DNA of 64,000 nt from assembly GCA_029880265.1 (NCBI GenBank), contig JAOUOT010000009.1, positions 52,021 to 116,020 on the forward strand. Reading direction: 5' to 3'. The DNA comes from Spirochaetia bacterium (GTDB lineage: Bacteria > Spirochaetota > Leptospiria > Turneriellales > JAOUOS01). Made by a program: the position numbers and the translations under genes. Below are positions 39,687 through 50,552 of the stretch, in pieces. Positions within the stretch are counted from its first letter, which is position 1. Each line of letters begins with the position of its first letter. The notes under the pieces were generated by a model that was given only the letters and a program-made list of their open reading frames with translations, was not told the origin of the DNA and searched no databases.

Positions 39687-40490
39687 TTATGGGTATAAGA
39701 CAGCTACAAAGTTTCCTGCGGCTTCTTCAAAAGGTTTATAGGTTGTTATTTTACTAAAACCGGCCATTTTGCCAAAAGTTATAAAGTTATTTTCGCTAAA
39801 TAAATGCATGTGCTCCAAAGGTTTTAATGCTTTCCAATTGCATCCCAGTTTCTTAGAATTCTCGCATTCAATATTTGGGGTTTGAACAATAAAAACGCCG
39901 TCGTCTTTTAATAATCGGCGAATTGATTTTAAATCTGACAAGGGATCTTCAAAATGCTCTACTACGTCAATGGCGGTAATTATATCAAAATATTTATCTT
40001 CAAATCTATTTGAAACGGTTTGAAATTTTTCGCTGAATATCTGATCTTTAAATTTTGGATATGTATTACAAAAAGGTCGAATTACTTCTGGAACCAACTC
40101 TACTCCAAAAACATTGAAATTTTCTTCAATGGCGACTTTCAATAAAAAACCCTTATTGCACCCTATATCAAGCATCGTTTTCTGATCATCTGATGCGAGA
40201 TGTCTCTGTTTGACAAAATCAAATATTTTATGCGCTCGATTCAAGAAATGTTTATATCCCCCTAAGCTTCGCATTTTTCGAATTGAGCCAAATAGTTTAC
40301 GGCGAATTGATTTAAAGTTGCCTCCGCCATGCGCTTTTTTTATTTCTTTTATATTTGCTAATTGGTCTACATAAGTTAAACTGCAACATTCACATTTAAC
40401 ATATACTAAATTGTCAATTTCACAATAGAACCTGCTTTTCTTTGTATTTCCGCAAATAACACATGGTCGCTTAGGAATATAATCATTCAT
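39687..40490 (-). CDS. SAM-dependent methyltransferase with N-terminal Cys pairs
   Basis: CVICGNTKKSRFY...KCECCSL; LDIGCNKGFLLKVAIEENFNVFGVE; ITAIDVVEHFEDPLSDL. Confidence 0.85.
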   Translation of the reverse strand: MNDYIPKRPCVICGNTKKSRFYCEIDNLVYVKCECCSLTYVDQLANIKEIKKAHGGGNFKSIRRKLFGSIRKMRSLGGYKHFLNRAHKIFDFVKQRHLASDDQKTMLDIGCNKGFLLKVAIEENFNVFGVELVPEVIRPFCNTYPKFKDQIFSEKFQTVSNRFEDKYFDIITAIDVVEHFEDPLSDLKSIRRLLKDDGVFIVQTPNIECENSKKLGCNWKALKPLEHMHLFSENNFITFGKMAGFSKITTYKPFEEAAGNFVAVLYP

Positions 40491-40791
40491 TATTCTTTAT
40501 CTTCTAAATTAAAATTAATATATCACGTATATTGTCAATTCTATTTTATTATGGCTTCAAAAGAAAATATAGATATGTGGTTAATGAACCCGCGCCCATT
40601 GCCCCAGGTACGATCAGGAATTAAAAATTGAAACTGTGTCGAAATTAAAAAGATATCCTAAAAAATCAATAACCTTAATTCATAAATACAGATATCGTCT
40701 AAATTTATTCATACTTTGATTTTCAAAAAGCTTTACGTAACTTATCCTTTTTACATTTTGACGGATTCTGTGGATATAGTGTTTAAATACA

Positions 40792-41664
40792 ATGATTTTT
40801 ATTTCGACAAGTAACGGGATTTTCAAGCTTAAAGATTCGCTTGATTTGCCGGCAATAATTTTAAAGCCAGAATCTTCTTTAGGATTTTTTGGTATAGTTT
40901 ATTATGCAAAAGAAAAAAGCGTTTTAGCCGCTTCAAGAGAAAAATATCGATTAAATTTTCGTTCTAAACATTCGACGGATGTAAAAATTTATGAGATTGA
41001 TTTAAATTCTCTGGAAAGCCGAGAACGCTGCGTTGTGCCAAAGGTGTATGATGTTCATCAAATTGAAATTATTAACGATACGTTATTTTTAACGGATACT
41101 ACATTAAATCGCATACATGTTTTTGATTTAATCTCGAATAAAACGAAAGGCATAATCAATGTGGGGTCTAAAAGAAAAGATATAAATCATATAAACGCAT
41201 TACTGAAAAATGATAACGAATTATGGATAGGTTTAAATAATCGCGGACGCAGCGACAGCGAAATTCTTATGCTTTCGGCTGAAACGGCGTTGATGAACGA
41301 CGGTTTAAAAAAAATTGACGCTTTGAAAACAGGCAAAATAGTTAAGTTATCAGGTTATCAGCATACTCATGATTTAGAAGTTTATAACGAAGCTGTAATT
41401 GCATGCGCCTCAAAGCAAGATAGTGTTTTTCGAACAGATAACCTTGAAATTATCGTTCATTTAAAGGGTTTTATTCGCGGACTTGCTTCTGATAAAGAAG
41501 GGCTTTGGGTTGGCATAAGCCCTACTGCATCAAGGGCCGAAAGGCACAAATCAAATTTAGACGCAGAACTTTGCTTATTCTCTCATAACGACTTTCAATT
41601 AATTAAAAAAATAATCGTTCCTGGCGCGGGTCAGCTTTGCGATTTATTATATGTACCAAAGTAA
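40792..41664 (+). CDS. Hypothetical beta-propeller-like protein
   Basis: Repeated strand patterns (ISTSNGIFKL..., LFLTDTTLNRIHVFDLISNKTKGII, ELWIGLNNRG, GLWVGISPTASR). Confidence 0.6.
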   Translation: MIFISTSNGIFKLKDSLDLPAIILKPESSLGFFGIVYYAKEKSVLAASREKYRLNFRSKHSTDVKIYEIDLNSLESRERCVVPKVYDVHQIEIINDTLFLTDTTLNRIHVFDLISNKTKGIINVGSKRKDINHINALLKNDNELWIGLNNRGRSDSEILMLSAETALMNDGLKKIDALKTGKIVKLSGYQHTHDLEVYNEAVIACASKQDSVFRTDNLEIIVHLKGFIRGLASDKEGLWVGISPTASRAERHKSNLDAELCLFSHNDFQLIKKIIVPGAGQLCDLLYVPK

Positions 41665-41785
41665 TCTATTAACGAACAAAAAAATAGATATTCTTATAAT
41701 AAGTATAAATACGTTCATTGTAATGAAAACAAATTGACGGTCTGTTTTTAGGCAAAATGGTGCCTTTATTAAGGAGATAAAACCA

Positions 41786-42262
41786 ATGAGTACATACAGC
41801 GCAGACGAAATATTTCAATTTGCCATAAGAATAGAAGAAAACGGCAGAAAATTTTATTTAGAAATGGCAGAAAAATTTAAGAGTAACGAAAAGATTCATG
41901 CTCTTTTTCAGGAGCTCTCAAAACAAGAGGTAGAACACGCTATTGCTTTTGAAACGATTTTAAAAAGTTTTCAAGATTATTTTTCTTCAGGTTCGTATCC
42001 AGAAGAATATTTTACCTATCTGCGGGCATATGCAAACAACTCCATTTTTTCAGAAGAAATCTTAAAAGAAGAAAAAGCAAAAATTTCTGATTTAAAATCG
42101 GCGTTTGATTTTGCCATTAGAAGAGAACTTGAGTCGATAAGCTATTATAATGAACTTAAAAACCTTGTGTCTCCTGAAGATAAAGACAAAATAGAACAAA
42201 TCATAGAAGAAGAAAGAAAACATTTCTTAAGGCTGAACAAGCAAAAGCAGGAGCTTGTCTAA
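41786..42262 (+). CDS. Ferritin-like/rubrerythrin-like diiron protein
   Basis: EENGRKFYLEMAEKF...KQEVEHAIAFETIL...RRELESISYYNEL...EERKHFLRL. Confidence 0.85.
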   Translation: MSTYSADEIFQFAIRIEENGRKFYLEMAEKFKSNEKIHALFQELSKQEVEHAIAFETILKSFQDYFSSGSYPEEYFTYLRAYANNSIFSEEILKEEKAKISDLKSAFDFAIRRELESISYYNELKNLVSPEDKDKIEQIIEEERKHFLRLNKQKQELV

Positions 42263-42339
42263 ATAAGAAGCTTTTCAAGATATACTGAAATCCGTTAAAA
42301 GAGGATTCTTCTCGGCTATAATGTTTATTTATAAAGAGA

Positions 42340-43587
42340 TCAATTTTCTTTTTCTGCTTTTTCTGTTGTCTTATTCTTTAGTAATTCGATAATTTCTGTA
42401 TGGTTATTTTTTGTCGCAATCTGAAGAGCGCTTACGCCTTCAATACTCATAAGGTTTAGGTTTGCGTTATTATCAAGTAGAATCTTTACAGTTTCTGTAT
42501 GAGAATTTTTTGCCGCAAGCATTATGGGCGTAAACCCTGTGTATGTTTGAACGTCAAGATTTGCTTCATTTCGTATCAGATATTTTATTATTTCAACGTG
42601 TCCCTTGCTAGCCGCTGCGTGTATAGGGGTTAAACCGGTATCGGCTTTTAAGTTTAAATCGGCTTTGTTTCTCAATAAAAGTTTAACTATATCAGTTTGA
42701 CCATAATTTGAGGCCAATATTAAAGCGGTTATGCCTTTGCGGTTTTGAATATTTGTGTCGGCTCCGATTCGAATTAAAAAATCGGCAATTTCTGTATTCC
42801 CTTTTTGTAAAGCGGTCATTAAAGAAGTAAACCCGTTTTTATTAACAGAGTTTAAGTTGGCGCCTTTTCTAGTAAGTAGTTTAGTAATTTGAACGCTTCC
42901 GGCTTTTGACGCAAGATACAAAGGGGTTATACCTCTAATATCCTGGGCGTTTACATCTGCCTTGTTTTTTATTAAGTAATCTGCCACCTGATAATGTCCA
43001 TTTTCAGTTGCGGCCATTAATGTTGTCCATCCTGAATTGTTTTTGGCGTCTATATCCGCTCCGCTTCTTAATAAAAACGTGACAACTCTGACGTCTTCAG
43101 AGGCCGAAGCAAATAATATAGCAGACGACCCTTCATTGTCGGTGGCCGTAATATTTGCGCCTTTTTCGGCTAACAGCTCGACAATTGGACGATGCGCATT
43201 CGCAGAGGCCGCCATTAAAGGCGTGAAACCGGTCTGATCTTTGGCGTTGACATCGGCGCCTTTCTCAATTAAAATTTCGACAATTTTTGTATGTCCCCCG
43301 GCTGCCGCCGCCATCAAAGGCGTATATCCGGTATTATCTTTGGTTTTTACATTGGCCCCGGCTTCAATTAAATATTCGACAACCTCAAGATGTCCTTTTT
43401 CTGCGGCCTTATCTATAGCCGTTATACCATCGCTGTTTTTAACGTTTACGTTTTCGCCTTTTCCTATTTGTGATTTTGCCTCTTCAAGATTACCTTGCGT
43501 TGATGCGTCTATCAGAGCGTTGTTGCCGCTGGCGCATTGCATATATGATAATAATAATATTATTAAAAATAATGTATTTTTCTTCAT
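42340..43587 (-). CDS. Ankyrin-repeat lipoprotein
   Basis: Signal peptide with lipobox-like LLLSYMQC; about 11-12 ankyrin repeats of 33 aa. Confidence 0.93.
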   Translation of the reverse strand: MKKNTLFLIILLLSYMQCASGNNALIDASTQGNLEEAKSQIGKGENVNVKNSDGITAIDKAAEKGHLEVVEYLIEAGANVKTKDNTGYTPLMAAAAGGHTKIVEILIEKGADVNAKDQTGFTPLMAASANAHRPIVELLAEKGANITATDNEGSSAILFASASEDVRVVTFLLRSGADIDAKNNSGWTTLMAATENGHYQVADYLIKNKADVNAQDIRGITPLYLASKAGSVQITKLLTRKGANLNSVNKNGFTSLMTALQKGNTEIADFLIRIGADTNIQNRKGITALILASNYGQTDIVKLLLRNKADLNLKADTGLTPIHAAASKGHVEIIKYLIRNEANLDVQTYTGFTPIMLAAKNSHTETVKILLDNNANLNLMSIEGVSALQIATKNNHTEIIELLKNKTTEKAEKEN

Positions 43588-43804
43588 AAAAACTCCTTGT
43601 ATCTCTTTCTTTATATCGACTTTTTTTCGGTAATTTCACATTTTATTTTAAATGCGAATGTTAAATATTTTGTTAATAATAAATTTATACTATAAAAAAA
43701 AACCTATAAGGGCAAATAATTATTTTCATGTATATTTATCTTATTTGCGTTCGATTTATGTTTTTCGCTTTCGGTTTTTGAAAATTAAGCCGAAATAGAA
43801 TTTT

Positions 43805-44557
43805 ATGAAAAGACTTATTTTTGTATTTTCTCTGTTTTTATCATTTTCGGCGCTTTGGGCGGGCCCCGAAAGTTATGACCATCTAGATTCTTTTAAAAAA
43901 TCGAGCGTTGCCGCTAAAGGGCCCTCTGAAGAAAAAATGGAGACATCAGACGGAAAGATAACGGCAAAGGCAGTTTATACATATAATAATAAAGGGCAGC
44001 TTATTCGCGCCGATTATTTTGCAGATAGCAAGGCCGACGGATATACGGTTTATTCTTATTCAAACGACGGTCTATCAGAAGAAAAGCTTTATGATAAAAA
44101 AGGATCGTTAATTGAAATTATTAAATATAAAATTAAAAAAGACTTAGTGCAGTCATATAAGGTAACGACAACCGGTAATAAAAATAAAGTCGAAGTTGAA
44201 TGGCTCTTTCAATATAAAGATAATAAACTAGCAGCCGGAACGCGAAGCGTGAACAAAGAAACATCCGAGAATTTTACATTAACCGAGAACGGTCATGAAA
44301 AAATACAAACAATATTCAACGCACAAAGCGAAAAAATGGCGACTATCGAATATCTTTTTGAAAACGGAAATCTGAAAAGCCGCGTTAGAAAAGAAATTAC
44401 CGGCGTTAAAAAAATTGATTATGTGTATGATAAAAAGGGGCGGTTGATAAAAATGCTCTTTTACGATTTATTAAAAGGCAAAGAAAAACTGGTCAAAACG
44501 CATAGCTTAAAATACAGTTCGCTAACGTCGAAATCATACAAAGTTAATAATTTATAA
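43805..44557 (+). CDS. Hypothetical exported protein with YD/MORN-like repeats
   Basis: Signal peptide; TYNNKGQLIRADYF, SYSNDGLSEEKLYDKKGSLIE, VYDKKGRLIKMLFYD. Confidence 0.65.
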   Translation: MKRLIFVFSLFLSFSALWAGPESYDHLDSFKKSSVAAKGPSEEKMETSDGKITAKAVYTYNNKGQLIRADYFADSKADGYTVYSYSNDGLSEEKLYDKKGSLIEIIKYKIKKDLVQSYKVTTTGNKNKVEVEWLFQYKDNKLAAGTRSVNKETSENFTLTENGHEKIQTIFNAQSEKMATIEYLFENGNLKSRVRKEITGVKKIDYVYDKKGRLIKMLFYDLLKGKEKLVKTHSLKYSSLTSKSYKVNNL

Positions 44558-44605
44558 TGGTTAATCAAGGCCGATTTTTTTGCCGCAATTGGTATAAAAT
44601 CTAAA

Positions 44606-45676
44606 TCAGTCTATATGTACTTTTTCAATTGTTACGCCCGCCGCGTTTCGATTGATTATCAAATACATATATTTTACAGAGTCAAAATTTTCGGCGATTC
44701 CTCCGCCCGTGCCCGCAGTAATATTGGTAACCCCTCCTATTTGTATCTCGTCGTAGGAATGCGTATGCCCCGAGAATATATAATCAACTTCGTTTTCAAT
44801 CAGCATATTTTGAAACCTTGCGGCCTCAAAGCGAGAGTTAAATCCGTTATTTCTCATGCCGCTGTCGTCAAAAACAGGCACATGAGTAAAAATAAATTTA
44901 TTTTGACCCACTTTGTTTTCGAGAATATATTTTGCGTATTCAAATACGCTTTTTCCCAGGCTTTGGCCGGCGCTGTCAAGAATAAGATATAAATCGTTTT
45001 GATGAATAAAAAAATAATTTGGCCGTCCGAAGTATTTTTCATAGAAAAGATATCCGTCATTGAAGTCCTCATGGTTTCCGTATGCGCAGTAAACCGGCAT
45101 ATTAAATCTATCAGATAAAGTTAAGGCCCATTCATATTCTTCTTGAGTGGGCTGGCTTACAAAATCGCCTATAACGAGAAAAAAATCTAACGATTTGCCG
45201 TTGGCGTTATTCAGGATTTTTTCAGAGACGATTTGATTATATTGAAGGTCTCCTACCGTGGCAAAAGAATAAGAATCAGAGGCGGAAAAAAGACTGATCT
45301 CAACCGTAAACGTTTCTTTGGGCTGAACATCCAAAGAATAAAGAGCGTTTTTTGAACCGGCAATTGGCGCAATAGTTCCCTTATTTACCGTTGGCGCCGC
45401 GTTTTTCGGGAGATTTTTTAGCAGAAAATCTAAAGTTACGACCGACGCGTTTTTAGATTCAATATCAATCTGCGCCGAAGCGCCTTGAAGACGAGCCGAT
45501 ATGACATTATTAATATTTTCAACGGGAGCGTATCGAAAATATATATCTACTTCTGAAACCGTTATTTTACCGATGTTCTCGCCGTTTTCAAATCTTTCTT
45601 CCTGATAATTCGCCAGGCAATATGTAAAGAAATTTATCGAAAAAATAATATGCGCAATAAATAAAATTATTTTCAT
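44606..45676 (-). CDS. Metallophosphoesterase, exported
   Basis: TVGDLQYNQ, VIGDFV, YGNHEDF, FIFTHVPVFD, FSGHTHSYDEI. Confidence 0.88.
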   Translation of the reverse strand: MKIILFIAHIIFSINFFTYCLANYQEERFENGENIGKITVSEVDIYFRYAPVENINNVISARLQGASAQIDIESKNASVVTLDFLLKNLPKNAAPTVNKGTIAPIAGSKNALYSLDVQPKETFTVEISLFSASDSYSFATVGDLQYNQIVSEKILNNANGKSLDFFLVIGDFVSQPTQEEYEWALTLSDRFNMPVYCAYGNHEDFNDGYLFYEKYFGRPNYFFIHQNDLYLILDSAGQSLGKSVFEYAKYILENKVGQNKFIFTHVPVFDDSGMRNNGFNSRFEAARFQNMLIENEVDYIFSGHTHSYDEIQIGGVTNITAGTGGGIAENFDSVKYMYLIINRNAAGVTIEKVHID

Positions 45677-46761
45677 ATACGGTATCCCGACGAAATAAAT
45701 ATGCGATGGCCCGTTCCGTGTTCTAAGACGGTTTTAAGGTACCAGCGTTTTAATTTAAATTTTATGAAATGTTCAAAAGTTCCGAGAACAAAACCGGCGC
45801 CTACAAGAAGCGTATCATGACGGTGAAGATATGCGCTGGCGATTTCAAAATACTCTGATATCTGAAATCTTAAACGATGCGTTACGATTAAATTTGAACT
45901 TGCAAAATCTTCTGAATAATCGATAGTTTCAAAAAAATGAAACCACTGCCTGCCGTAACCTATTGAATTTTGAAGATATAGAAAACGAAAAGTTTTATAT
46001 ATAGATCCCAAATGATATTCAGTTTCTAACAGCAGGTTTGTCGTAGATATCGAAAACCCTTCATAAGAGCGTTCATATCTTATTTCATGCAATGCATAGA
46101 TGTTCCAATTTTTATTTTGCCGGAGATGATAGCCCGAAAGAAGATTGAACTCCTGATACTTTCTGTTAAGTTCCATTAAAAATCCTATTTTAAAAAAGAA
46201 ATCTGCGGCTGTAAACTGGGCCTGAATTTTAGAAAAGTTGTAAAGATCAGAATAAGTATCGTTTTGATTAATGTAAGAAAGTTCGATGTATTCTTCTTTA
46301 TAGGGATGCTCGCTTTTTTCGGTATAGTTTGCGATTCCAGCGCAGCCTAATATGTCTAAAATAATGCCTGTGGCCAAGAACATTGAACTCATCGACAACA
46401 AAGGAATGTAAACAGGGGCCAAAAAGCCTGATGCTCCCGAACCTATCAAGACAACCGACCCCGTTATGAAGGCAAGCAGAGAAACTCCTTGAAGTTTTAA
46501 TAAATCATAGCCCCCTTCTTTGTGTCCCGAAATAAAATGTCCGCTGCCATTTAAAAGAATTCCGGGAAAGATTGCGGCGGCAACGCCTAAGTAAGAAGGC
46601 GTAACCAGTTTTGGTTTATCGGTTTTTATTTGTTGTTTTTTAGAAATACTTTCTAGCTTTTTAATCGGTATTTCATTCGGCTGCTCTGGTTTGACCGTTT
46701 GCGCATTAACCACAGAAAATAGTATCAAATAAAGAATCATTGATGTACAATGTTTTTTCAT
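45673..46761 (-). CDS. Hypothetical membrane/exported protein
   Basis: Signal peptide and hydrophobic segments; 4-nt overlap with the metallophosphoesterase gene. Confidence 0.6.
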   Translation of the reverse strand: MKKHCTSMILYLILFSVVNAQTVKPEQPNEIPIKKLESISKKQQIKTDKPKLVTPSYLGVAAAIFPGILLNGSGHFISGHKEGGYDLLKLQGVSLLAFITGSVVLIGSGASGFLAPVYIPLLSMSSMFLATGIILDILGCAGIANYTEKSEHPYKEEYIELSYINQNDTYSDLYNFSKIQAQFTAADFFFKIGFLMELNRKYQEFNLLSGYHLRQNKNWNIYALHEIRYERSYEGFSISTTNLLLETEYHLGSIYKTFRFLYLQNSIGYGRQWFHFFETIDYSEDFASSNLIVTHRLRFQISEYFEIASAYLHRHDTLLVGAGFVLGTFEHFIKFKLKRWYLKTVLEHGTGHRIFISSGYRI

Positions 46762-46784
46762 AGTACAGATCTACTTTAAAAATG

Positions 46785-47843
46785 TCAACGAATCAAAGAT
46801 ATTACTTCTTCTAACAGCTTTTTTTCGCTTTCAATGACCGTAAACTCAATTTTCAGATAATAAAAATTATTTAAATGAGAAAAATGTTCGGCAAAGGCTT
46901 CAAGCTTTACCCAGTCTTTTTCTGTCGTAATTAAGATATCGTCGGCTTTGACTCTTTTGACGATAGATTGTATATTTCTTATGGTGTATTTATGATGGTC
47001 GCGGTAGCTGATATTGTTTATTGTTTTAGCGCCAAGATTGAGCAGGGTCTGCTCAAAGGCCCGATGGCTGCCGATTCCTGAAAGCGCCCAGATTTCTTTA
47101 TTTTTTAAAAATTTTAAGTTTTTTTCTTCGGACGCGGCCGCCGCATTATACTGAAACGGCAGTTGAATAAGAGATACGGGCCTGTGAATTGAAAAATATA
47201 TTCTGTCATGACCGCATAATAGTCGTAATTTTTCTTTTAATTTGCTAAGGGCCTCTTTTGAGATAAGATTGCTTTTTGTTACAACTATAATATGCGCCCG
47301 TTTTAAAGCTTCGGGAGGCTCTCTAAGAGTTCCTAAAGGCAGTATGTGTCCATTGCCAAACGGGTTATAGGCGTCTATTAAAACAATATCAAGATCGCGC
47401 CTAAGAGCATAGTGCTGAAAGCCGTCGTCGAGAATAAATAGGTTTAAATCAAAGTTTTTTTTTCGAAAAAGCCCGGCCGTCCTATGGCGTCTTCTTCCTA
47501 CGGCTACGGGAATGCCCATAAGGTTTGCGGCTAGAAGATAAGGTTCGTCGCCGCTTTCTTCAACAGACATTTGAATTTTTTTGCCGTCTGATAGAATTCC
47601 GCCTTTTTTGACTTTTGTTCCGCCGTAGCCGCGGCAAAGTATGGCCGGCTTAAATTTTTCTTTTAAGAGCCGCGCAAAATAAATTACCGCAGGCGTTTTG
47701 CCTGTTCCTCCTGTGGTAATATTGCCGATTGAAATTGTTTTGGCCGAAGGAATTTTTCTCGATTTCTTAAAAAATTTATTGATTTGATCGGCCAGGATAT
47801 ACAAAAGATCAAGCGGATTTTTATATGTTTTGAAAAACTTCAT
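46785..47843 (-). CDS. lpxK: Tetraacyldisaccharide 4'-kinase
   Basis: ISIGNITTGGTGKTPAVIYFARLL; ILCRGYGG; DEPYLLA; LDDGFQHYALRRDLDIVLIDA. Confidence 0.95.
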   Translation of the reverse strand: MKFFKTYKNPLDLLYILADQINKFFKKSRKIPSAKTISIGNITTGGTGKTPAVIYFARLLKEKFKPAILCRGYGGTKVKKGGILSDGKKIQMSVEESGDEPYLLAANLMGIPVAVGRRRHRTAGLFRKKNFDLNLFILDDGFQHYALRRDLDIVLIDAYNPFGNGHILPLGTLREPPEALKRAHIIVVTKSNLISKEALSKLKEKLRLLCGHDRIYFSIHRPVSLIQLPFQYNAAAASEEKNLKFLKNKEIWALSGIGSHRAFEQTLLNLGAKTINNISYRDHHKYTIRNIQSIVKRVKADDILITTEKDWVKLEAFAEHFSHLNNFYYLKIEFTVIESEKKLLEEVISLIR

Positions 47844-47851
47844 ATAAAAAA

Positions 47852-49078
47852 TTAAAATCCCGATTTGATAACTTCATTAAATAAAATTTCTCCGGTTAGT
47901 TCGCTTAAGCATGCGTTTTGATTTGGGTTAACGCAACGTTTTGTATGAAATAATTTAGAGCATGGACGGCAGGGTAAATCGATAAAAATAGAATGCGAAG
48001 CCGAAGAAAAAGGCCTGTCAATCTTTTCGTTTTGCGCGCCATAAATACTGAATACTTTTATTTTTGCCGCCGAGCCTATATGGGTAAGATCTGAATTATA
48101 ACCGATGACAAATTTACTCTTTTCAATTACATAAAACATAATATCGTAAGGTAAGTTTTCAAGTTTTTGCAGTTTTCTATGTAATTCTATTGGAACCTTT
48201 GAAATGATTTCTTTCAGGTAATCTTTATTTTCAGGGGTTTCGTAGAATAAAACATGCATAAGACGATTCTTATCGAGCAGTAATTTTACAAAATCAGAAA
48301 TATTTTTCGCGGGAATATTCAAGTCGTTTTCTTTTGAGTAATTAATATGACAGACAATGAAACGAATAACCCTCATGGAAGTTAAAAGCTTTCTCGCTTC
48401 TGCTCTTTTTTTCTCGTCGGCCGTATAAAAAACCTGAGGAAGAATATTGGTTTTTTTTAAGAGAGTTTCTTCAAACAAAGTTTTAAACTGGTGGGTCAAA
48501 TGCGCGTTATACTCGTTAAACTGTAATGACGATGAAAGAAAAGGATTTTTTGCGCCATAGTTTAGGCCTAAACGGTTTACTGTTTTAGCGAGCATTAAAG
48601 AAAAGGCTATATTATAATAAGGGTAGGGGAACAAAAGAACAACAGTATTATATTTTCTTTTTCTAAAAAACTTTGCTTTTTCTCTTATGTTATCGGGAAC
48701 CGTAACAATGTTTTCTATGCAATCATGAAATTTGACAGGCTCAGCGGATCTTTGATTTATTTCAGAGACGCCAAAATCGGCCTTTTGTTTAAAATGTTCG
48801 AACCATAAGCCTATAAAAGGAGAAATGAGAACTGTTTCAGCAGCCGAAAAGGGCTGATAAAAAAGAGTTTTACCGGGAGCAAAAAGCCTATTTCTTTTGA
48901 TAATTTTCGTTTTTAGAGCGGTTTTATATAATATCGCAAAGGGGGCAAAAGGCAGATTTTTAACGAATTGTTTTAATGAAAAAAGATATGAATTTTTAAT
49001 ATTTTTTTGAAGAAATTCAACAGCCGAATCTATGAATGTTTTATGCCTAATCATGATTGTTTTTGGATACAATTGCAA
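47852..49078 (-). CDS. Glycosyltransferase family 9-like protein
   Basis: FVIGYNSDLTHIGSAAKIKVFSIYGAQN...RPFSSASHSIFIDLPCRPC. Confidence 0.75.
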   Translation of the reverse strand: MQLYPKTIMIRHKTFIDSAVEFLQKNIKNSYLFSLKQFVKNLPFAPFAILYKTALKTKIIKRNRLFAPGKTLFYQPFSAAETVLISPFIGLWFEHFKQKADFGVSEINQRSAEPVKFHDCIENIVTVPDNIREKAKFFRKRKYNTVVLLFPYPYYNIAFSLMLAKTVNRLGLNYGAKNPFLSSSLQFNEYNAHLTHQFKTLFEETLLKKTNILPQVFYTADEKKRAEARKLLTSMRVIRFIVCHINYSKENDLNIPAKNISDFVKLLLDKNRLMHVLFYETPENKDYLKEIISKVPIELHRKLQKLENLPYDIMFYVIEKSKFVIGYNSDLTHIGSAAKIKVFSIYGAQNEKIDRPFSSASHSIFIDLPCRPCSKLFHTKRCVNPNQNACLSELTGEILFNEVIKSGF

Positions 49079-49176
49079 AAATGCCGTTTAATTGCATTGC
49101 ATCCCTTTATATTAGTTGAATATTGAACATAAATACAGGTTGACAACCATTTTAGATATATAATACAATTTTTTAC

Positions 49177-50535
49177 TTGTCTTCTCAGTTTCTGAAAATA
49201 TCATATTCACACAATTATTCAGATATGAAAAAAATATTATTGCCTTCGGTTAGAGCCGTCTTGCCCGACAAAAAAGAGCCTGAAATCTGCGATATTCTTA
49301 TCGATATAGAAAGTTCGCTCATTGAAAAAATCGGTAAAAATCTTACAAAAGAAAAGGAATGTGTTTTCCTGAAAGAATTCGAAGGTTTGACGGTTTTTCC
49401 GGGGTTTATAGATCCGCATGTCCATTTTCGAACTCCGGGCAAAACAGACGCAGAAGACTGGCTGCACGCTTCTAAAGCGGCCCTGTCTGCCGGCGTGACG
49501 ACGGTTCTTGATATGCCGAACAATAATCCGCCGGTTATTGATATGGCTTCTTACGAGAATAAAAAAAAGATAATATCAGATAAGTCTCTTGTAAATTTCG
49601 GACTTTTTGCCGCTTTAACGCCGTCAAATTCAGACGAACTGAAAAAAATCGAAACGATTAAGGGAATTAAGGTTTATATGGCCTCAACAACGGGCAATAT
49701 TTTAATAGAAGATATATCAAAAATTGACGCTAAGGAGGGCGGTTTGCTTTTTGCTTTTCATGCCGAAGACGAGCCTACTATCAGAGAAAACGAAAAAAGA
49801 TTTGAAGGCGAGTTTACCCCTCTGGCGCATACAGAAATCAGAAGCGAAGAGGCGGCCGTAAAAGCCGTTAAAAAAGTAATTGATTTACAGAAGAAAACCG
49901 GCGGTAATTTTCATGTATGTCATGTAAGCGTCGCTGATGAACTTGATTTATTAAAAAACACGCCGATTAGCCATGAGGTTTGCGCCCATCATCTTTTTGC
50001 AGATACAAGTCACTACGAAACCGGCGGTTTTTTATGGAAGTGCAATCCGCCGCTTCGAAAACCTCAAACGAGAGAAAAGCTTCTAGATTCTTTATATCAA
50101 GAAGACATTGAAATGATAGCGACCGATCACGCGCCCCATCTTTTATCAGAAAAAGTAAAAAAAGAAGGCATGCCGCCAAGCGGAGTTCCTTCAATAGAAG
50201 CGGGAACGCATCTGGTATTAAACGAAATTTTTAGCGGAAAAATAAACTATGATTATGCGGCAAAGATTTTATCGTCAAACGCGGCAAAAAGATTTAATAT
50301 AAGAAACCGCGGCCAGATTCGAGAGGGTTTCTTTGCAGATATTGCGGTTATTGAAGAAAAAAAATGGATCTTTTCAAAAAATGATGTTTTTTCAAAATGC
50401 GGATGGAACCCCTTTGAGGGCCTCAAACTGCGGGCAAAAGTTACGGCTTCTTTCGTAAACGGAACTTTATACCGGCGGGAGAATTTAAGCAAGATTCAAA
50501 AAAGAGATAGCTTTGCCAATATATTTGAAGTGTGA
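49177..50535 (+). CDS. pyrC: Dihydroorotase
   Basis: VFPGFIDPHVHFRTPGKTDAEDWLHASKAALSAGVTTVLDMPN; IEMIATDHAPH; true start may be downstream (MKKILLPSVRAVLPDKK). Confidence 0.9.
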   Translation: MSSQFLKISYSHNYSDMKKILLPSVRAVLPDKKEPEICDILIDIESSLIEKIGKNLTKEKECVFLKEFEGLTVFPGFIDPHVHFRTPGKTDAEDWLHASKAALSAGVTTVLDMPNNNPPVIDMASYENKKKIISDKSLVNFGLFAALTPSNSDELKKIETIKGIKVYMASTTGNILIEDISKIDAKEGGLLFAFHAEDEPTIRENEKRFEGEFTPLAHTEIRSEEAAVKAVKKVIDLQKKTGGNFHVCHVSVADELDLLKNTPISHEVCAHHLFADTSHYETGGFLWKCNPPLRKPQTREKLLDSLYQEDIEMIATDHAPHLLSEKVKKEGMPPSGVPSIEAGTHLVLNEIFSGKINYDYAAKILSSNAAKRFNIRNRGQIREGFFADIAVIEEKKWIFSKNDVFSKCGWNPFEGLKLRAKVTASFVNGTLYRRENLSKIQKRDSFANIFEV

Positions 50536-50552
50536 GTCATAAAAGAAAAATT

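Noticed and set aside
40551-40631. Short ORF MASKENIDMWLMNPRPLPQVRSGIKN*
   Set aside because: Only 26 aa, no RBS and no recognisable family; possibly a gene remnant but unsupported.
42340-43587. Periodic 99-bp DNA repeat suggestive of a CRISPR or tandem array
   Set aside because: Periodicity is the 33-aa ankyrin repeat; no CRISPR array or cas genes seen in the window.
43037-43633. Plus-strand ORFs opposite the ankyrin gene
   Set aside because: Antisense frame opened by repetitive ankyrin codons; no independent coding signal.
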